From: Clostridiales bacterium
GTDB taxonomy: Bacteria > Bacillota > Clostridia > Oscillospirales > Oscillospiraceae
Length of the DNA stretch: 33,702 nucleotides
Reading direction: 5' to 3'
NCBI GenBank assembly: GCA_019423635.1
Contig: JAHZBA010000005.1
Span: forward strand, 73,689 to 107,390
Within the stretch, counting starts at the first letter, position 1; each line of letters begins with the position of its first letter. The notes beneath the pieces are model-generated. The model ran no database searches. It was not told where the DNA came from and was given only the letters and a program-made list of their open reading frames with translations. This document shows, piece by piece, positions 30,903 to 33,702 of the stretch. A program made the translations under genes and the position numbers.

Positions 30903-30976
30903 TTGACAACGATCCTTGTCAGTACTATCCTATAATTGACAAGGATCATTGTCAATTTGACAGCAAAAATTGTCAG
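30903..30976 (+). promoter_or_regulatory. Promoter region with three matching dyad operators
   Basis: Three 20-bp dyads of the form TTGACAR-N6-TTGTCAR lie at 30903-30922, 30936-30955 and 30957-30976. Their centres are 33 and 21 bases apart, about three and two helical turns. The first covers a TTGACA -35 box (30903-30908). A -10 could be TATCCT at 30926-30931 (17-base spacing) or TATAAT at 30931-30936. The third ends 16 bases before the regulator start. The arrangement fits cooperative autorepression by the XRE protein encoded next. Confidence 0.75.
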
Positions 30977-30992
30977 AAAGCGGGGCGATGAG

Positions 30993-31217
30993 ATGCCACT
31001 ATACAACCGGCTGAAGGAGTACCGGGCGAGGCTGGGCGTCAACCAGCAGGAGATGGGCCGCCTGGCGGGGGTTTCCCGGCAGACCATCAGTCAGATTGAG
31101 CGGGGGGACTATTCCCCCTCGGTGACGCTGGCGCTGAAGATTGCAAGGATCTGCGGCGTGACGGTAGAGGACATTTTTACGTATCAGGAGGACGAGGACC
31201 ATGAAGGAGAGAACTGA
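30993..31217 (+). CDS. XRE-family regulator paired with a DUF3169-like membrane protein
   Basis: This helix-turn-helix protein of 74 residues reads MPLYNRLKEYRARLGVNQQEMGRLAGVSRQTISQIERGDYSPSVTLALKIARICGVTVEDIF, with VSRQTISQIE as the recognition helix. The ATG at 30993 is used because the upstream frame runs through the operators. The ribosome site is weak (GGGGCG). Its end overlaps the next gene by 17 bases, so the two are coupled. In Firmicutes such regulators commonly accompany DUF3169 membrane proteins. The three dyads upstream are its probable binding sites. Confidence 0.88.
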   Translation: MPLYNRLKEYRARLGVNQQEMGRLAGVSRQTISQIERGDYSPSVTLALKIARICGVTVEDIFTYQEDEDHEGEN

Positions 31218-31968
31218 GAGGAGCGAGAACCGCAGAGCGCTGCCGCGGTTTCTGCTGATCATGCTGGGGGCGGCCGTCGGCGGCGGGGTCATCGGGTTTT
31301 TCACCGGGATCAGCGCAAATATCGGGTTGGGAGACCGGCTGACCGTGTGGCTGGATGTGCTGATGACTGCCATTGCGCCCTGGGCCATTCCGGTCACCAC
31401 AGCGGTGACCATGGGGGCGGCGCTGCTGCTCTATGCCGCCGCCAGACGGCAGTATCTGGGCTGGGACGGGGAGGATGAGGTCCCCATGGACCAGGCAGAG
31501 GAGAAGCTGAGCTGGGTGCTGCTGCTCACCGGCCTTCAGATGGCGCTGAGCATGTTCTTCTTTGCCGCGGCCGTCCAATACCTCTCCAGCGGCGCGATAC
31601 TGGCGGTGGTGGCGGAGTTCCTGGTCTCCTGTGGACTGGTGATCTTTGCCCAGCAGAAGGCGGTGGACCTGACCAAGCGGATGAACCCGGAGAAGCACGG
31701 CAGCGTCTACGATACGAAGTTCCATCAAAAGTGGATGGACAGCTGCGACGAGGCGGAGCGCCAGCAGATCGGTCAGGCGTCCTATCATGCGTTCCGAATC
31801 GCGGGGAGCGCCTGCGTCTGGATCTGGGTGGTGCTGATTGTGCTGGACTTTACGTTTGACATCGGGATTCTGCCCGCCTTCGTGGCGATGCTGCTGTGGG
31901 GGATTTTGCAGATGAGCTACGCCCTGGAGTGCATCCGCCTGGCAAAGCGAAGCAGGCGCGGTTCTTAA
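31201..31968 (+). CDS. DUF3169-like membrane protein
   Basis: This 255-residue protein has about six membrane segments arranged as three pairs (near 15-38, 50-80, 105-160 and 200-245). Between the fourth and fifth is a charged loop, QQKAVDLTKRMNPEKHGSVYDTKFHQKWMDSCDEAERQQIGQASY. The D.KF.(K/Q)KW..SCDEAE..QIG pattern is what I associate with DUF3169. Function unknown. The start follows AGGAGGACGAGG inside the regulator gene, so both are made from one message under the three-dyad promoter. Confidence 0.8.
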   Translation: MKERTERSENRRALPRFLLIMLGAAVGGGVIGFFTGISANIGLGDRLTVWLDVLMTAIAPWAIPVTTAVTMGAALLLYAAARRQYLGWDGEDEVPMDQAEEKLSWVLLLTGLQMALSMFFFAAAVQYLSSGAILAVVAEFLVSCGLVIFAQQKAVDLTKRMNPEKHGSVYDTKFHQKWMDSCDEAERQQIGQASYHAFRIAGSACVWIWVVLIVLDFTFDIGILPAFVAMLLWGILQMSYALECIRLAKRSRRGS

Positions 31969-32034
31969 GGCCGGGTACGGTCAAAGGATTCCCGGGGTTC
32001 CGGAATGCCGCGCAGAGACACGCCCTGGAGGAAG

Positions 32035-32070
32035 CGGCCGTTCCGGCTTTGGGCAGAGCCGGAACGGCCG
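32035..32070. other. 14-bp hairpin after the DUF3169 gene
   Basis: CGGCCGTTCCGGCT (32035-32048) pairs with its inverse at 32057-32070. There is no T-run, so it is at best a weak terminator. The surrounding 31969-32125 stretch shows nothing else. Confidence 0.4.
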
Positions 32071-32125
32071 GGATGGTCCGGAGAACAGGCAGCGGGATTT
32101 TTGGCAAAAAATTTGAAAAAAGCCC

Positions 32126-32153
32126 TTGACAAAGAGAGACTTTCCTGTATAAT
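32126..32153 (+). promoter_or_regulatory. Sigma-A promoter of tRNA-Gln
   Basis: TTGACA (32126-32131) and TATAAT (32148-32153) are spaced by 16 bases, about 30 bases before the mature tRNA 5' end. Confidence 0.9.
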
Positions 32154-32181
32154 GGACCTGTTCGCAGAACTGAGCGGATAT

Positions 32182-32255
32182 AGCGGGTTTGTGTAAAGGT
32201 AGCACAGCAGACTCTGACTCTGTATGTGAGGGTTCGAATCCTTCACCCGCTGCCA
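32182..32255 (+). tRNA. tRNA-Gln (anticodon CTG)
   Basis: The acceptor arms are AGCGGGT/ACCCGCT, with discriminator G and an encoded CCA at 32253-32255. The D-arm is GTG-TAAAGGTAG-CAC, the anticodon loop CTCTGAC has the anticodon at 32214-32216, and the T-arm is GTGAG-GGTTCGAATC-CTTCAC-like. Confidence 0.93.
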
Positions 32256-32259
32256 GTTC

Positions 32260-32363
32260 AGAAATTCTCACCACTGTTCCGTTTCCGGCTTCGCCGAAAA
32301 CTGCACTCTGGTGAGAATTTCTTCGCTTTCGGCCGAAATCCGCTCCGCTGGGTTTTCGGCCGA
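32260..32363. repeat. Two consecutive inverted repeats downstream of tRNA-Gln
   Basis: AGAAATTCTCACCA (32260-32273) is perfectly inverted at 32309-32322, with an inner 8-of-9 stem (GTTTCCGGC with GCCGAAAAC). TCGGCCGAAA (32329-32338) is perfectly inverted at 32354-32363. The tract starts five bases after the tRNA and would be transcribed with it up to the terminator at 32415. Confidence 0.6.
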
Positions 32364-32414
32364 GGGGAGACGGGGAAACGGGGCGGAATATCCAAATTGT
32401 CCGACCATTTCAGG

Positions 32415-32448
32415 AAAAGGCTTGAATCCCAGTGGATTCAAGCCTTTT
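32415..32448 (+). terminator. Intrinsic terminator of the tRNA-Gln transcript
   Basis: AAAAGGCTTGAATCC (32415-32429) is perfectly inverted at 32434-32448, ending in TTTT. Confidence 0.85.
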
Positions 32449-32546
32449 ATCATGCCTGCGTGAGGACCCTGTGCGCGTCCGCCGCCCCTTTGCCATCCGT
32501 GTTGGTCCATGCTGATAAAAATTTCCCTTTGTCAAGCTGACAGAAC

Positions 32547-32575
32547 GGGCAGTGATTCCTCCGGAATCACTGCCC
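32547..32575 (-). terminator. Hairpin after the small membrane protein gene
   Basis: GGGCAGTGATTCC (32547-32559) is perfectly inverted at 32563-32575. On the reverse strand only a short T-containing tail follows, so termination strength is uncertain. Confidence 0.5.
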
Positions 32576-32588
32576 CTAAAATATGAAA

Positions 32589-32855
32589 CTACCTTTTCCG
32601 TTTAGGAACCACTGCCTTCAGCGTCAATATGATACCTGCCATCACGGCAATTTGCGCGGAGGTAAAGAGGATTGCAAGACCCCGTGATTCATAATAGAGG
32701 AAGTTGTCCCAGTTTATCATCACTTCCACCAGCACGGTCAATAGGATGCTGAACCAGACAGATTTGTGATTGATAAAATACCATACCACGGGAAGAATGA
32801 CGGTCAGGATAAAAACCATGGGCGAGAGCAGATACTGAATCACCACTGCCAACAT
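32589..32855 (-). CDS. Small membrane protein of unknown function
   Basis: This 88-residue protein starts at ATG 32855, six bases after GAGGAGG; the TTG further upstream would bury the ribosome site. It has three hydrophobic segments (about 1-22, 32-48 and 60-80) and a basic C-terminus (KAVVPKRKR), so the end is probably cytoplasmic. I recognise no family. Codon use is less GC-rich than its neighbours, which may indicate a different origin or simply hydrophobic composition. It stands alone between tRNA-Gln and thrS. Confidence 0.72.
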   Translation of the reverse strand: MLAVVIQYLLSPMVFILTVILPVVWYFINHKSVWFSILLTVLVEVMINWDNFLYYESRGLAILFTSAQIAVMAGIILTLKAVVPKRKR

Positions 32856-32891
32856 GAGAATCCTCCTCAAAAACGCGGATCTGTTGATTAG

Positions 32892-32920
32892 ATTTTATCA
32901 TATTGGCCAGTTTGGCACAA
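32892..32920 (-). promoter_or_regulatory. Possible promoter of the small membrane protein gene
   Basis: On the reverse strand TTGTGC and TAAAAT are spaced by 17 bases, about 40 bases ahead of the start codon. Confidence 0.5.
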
Positions 32921-32994
32921 GCGGGAAAGCGATAAAATTGCCGAAAGGATGATCCATCGGTGCGAAGGGAAAAAAGCCGGCGCCGCCGGGCCTC

Positions 32995-33023
32995 TTGACA
33001 TTTCCGCCCCGGCGTGATATCAT
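32995..33023 (+). promoter_or_regulatory. Sigma-A promoter of the thrS transcript
   Basis: TTGACA (32995-33000) and TATCAT (33018-33023) are spaced by 17 bases. The T-box leader follows. Confidence 0.85.
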
Positions 33024-33029
33024 ACGCCC

Positions 33030-33267
33030 ATTCAAATGCGATGACGGAGAAGAACCCGCAAAGCACCGTCCAGAGAGGGGCCCGGCTGGTGGAAGGGCCC
33101 TGCGGAGCGCGGCGGCCGTACCACTCCCGAGCGGCCCGGGACGACCGGGACGGGCCCTCCCGTTACAGAGGACACGAGCGGTACCCGTTTCAGGGTGCAA
33201 GCAGGGTGGAACCGTGGGAATACGCAGCTGTATCCCACCCCTGATTTCGTCAGGGGTGGGATTTTTA
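33030..33267 (+). ncRNA. T-box riboswitch leader for thrS
   Basis: Conserved T-box landmarks appear in order. The GATGACGGAGAAGAA start of stem I comes first. AGAGAG (33072-33077) precedes the stem I apex with CTGGTGGAA. A specifier candidate ACC (33120-33122, Thr) lies in TACCACTCCCGAGC. The T-box core AGGGTGGAACCGTGGG is at 33203-33218. It would sense uncharged tRNA-Thr and choose between antiterminator and terminator, in line with the gene downstream. Confidence 0.9.
33232..33267 (+). terminator. Regulated terminator of the thrS T-box
   Basis: ATCCCACCCCTGA (33232-33244) is perfectly inverted at 33250-33262, then ATTTTTA. The competing antiterminator would use the T-box core just upstream. 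Confidence 0.9.
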
Positions 33268-33295
33268 TCACCCCTCAATACAAGGAGGAATTGCA

Positions 33296-33702
33296 ATGAG
33301 CGAAGAAAACAAGCAGTATACGTTTGAGGACGAGACCTACCGCAGAACCTACTGGCACACCTGCTCTCACGTGCTGGCGCAGGCCGTGAAACGCCTGTAC
33401 CCGGAGGTGAAGCTGGCCATCGGCCCCTCCATTGACGAGGGCTTCTACTATGACATGGACTCCCCCTTCCCCTTTACCCCGGAGATCATGGAGCAGATCG
33501 AGGGGGAGATGCGCAAGATCTGCAAGGAGAAGCTGAAGCTGGAGCGGTTCGAGCTGCCCCGGGCGGAGGCCGTGAAGTTCATGGAGGAGAAGGGCGAGCC
33601 TTTCAAGGTGGAGCTCATCAACGACCTGCCGGAGGACGCGGTCATCAGCTTCTACAAGCAGGGCGAGTTCACCGACCTGTGCGCCGGCCCCCATCTGGAC
33701 TC
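33296..33702 (+). CDS. thrS: Threonyl-tRNA synthetase, N-terminal part, lacking the TGS domain
   Basis: The frame is open from ATG 33296, seven bases after AAGGAGGA, to the end of the window (135 codons seen). The protein opens almost directly in the editing domain: His21-T-C-S-His25 (the HxxxH of the editing site), then LYPEVKLAIGPSIDEGFYYDMD, and CAGPHLD near the cut. Usual ThrRS proteins carry an N-terminal TGS domain of about 60 residues before this point; it is absent here, and the T-box terminator lies immediately upstream, so no earlier start is possible. It charges tRNA-Thr and is controlled by the T-box. Confidence 0.94.
   Translation, partial: MSEENKQYTFEDETYRRTYWHTCSHVLAQAVKRLYPEVKLAIGPSIDEGFYYDMDSPFPFTPEIMEQIEGEMRKICKEKLKLERFELPRAEAVKFMEEKGEPFKVELINDLPEDAVISFYKQGEFTDLCAGPHLD

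Noticed and set aside
29158..30909. 583-codon reverse-strand open frame
   Set aside because: It covers the carbonic-anhydrase-like and AI-2E genes in mirror frame, with Gln/His/Pro-rich composition.
32182..32448. Possible integration site of a mobile element at tRNA-Gln
   Set aside because: No integrase, phage gene or repeated tRNA 3' end was found in the window; the structured tract alone is not enough.
1..33702. CRISPR arrays, rRNA genes, insertion sequences, toxin-antitoxin or phage genes
   Set aside because: None is supported. There are no regularly spaced repeats and no transposase, integrase or cas-like proteins in any credible frame.

Overview
The window is a GC-rich chromosomal segment, with G or C in most third codon positions, from a Gram-positive anaerobe of the Clostridia. 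It most resembles the Oscillospiraceae (Flavonifractor/Oscillibacter-like), judged from memory of protein style rather than a search. Supporting signs are the glgB-C-D-A-P glycogen operon with a GlgC/GlgD pair, an SLH-domain surface protein, a T-box leader on thrS, a two-domain rubrerythrin, strong AGGAGG ribosome sites and sigma-A promoters. No phage, insertion sequence, CRISPR array or rRNA is visible.

Layout. 1-3.1 kb: end of a nitroreductase, a small membrane methyltransferase, a phosphoribosyltransferase, and a membrane protein fused to an E2/CAT-like acyltransferase fold that lacks the catalytic histidine. 3.1-5.7 kb: an SLH surface protein and a reverse-strand pair (standalone YqfO/NIF3-type domain plus a DUF5655-like protein). 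Two copies of a MITE-like inverted repeat lie in the gaps here. 5.9-14.7 kb: the glycogen operon. GlgC and GlgD make ADP-glucose, GlgA extends the chains, GlgB branches them and GlgP degrades them. glgB-glgC-glgD are coupled by ATGA overlaps. A terminator separates glgD from glgA, whose product carries an unusual acidic-then-basic tail of about 100 residues.

14.8-21.6 kb: an ECF sigma factor and its membrane partner, a small XRE regulator, a DEAD-box helicase, an orphan peptide-binding lipoprotein, rubrerythrin, and a histidine-kinase-like ATPase with no phosphoacceptor histidine. 21.6-25.1 kb: mnmA behind a candidate structured leader, a possible 25-codon ORF, two tRNA-Leu genes with a perfect-consensus promoter, and citrate synthase. 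25.2-31 kb: sirtuin, an unrecognised small protein, an ArsC-like protein without its cysteine, a YihY membrane protein, then an M29 aminopeptidase / gamma-carbonic-anhydrase-like / AI-2E exporter-family cluster. 30.9-33.7 kb: an XRE regulator with a DUF3169-like membrane protein behind three matching dyad operators, tRNA-Gln followed by structured DNA, a small membrane protein, and a T-box-controlled thrS that runs off the end.

Most of the window is housekeeping or metabolic. I did not find a clear new defence or mobile system. The best leads are the mnmA leader, the E2-like membrane protein, the GlgA tail, the triple operator, the His-less kinase-like protein and the dispersed repeat.
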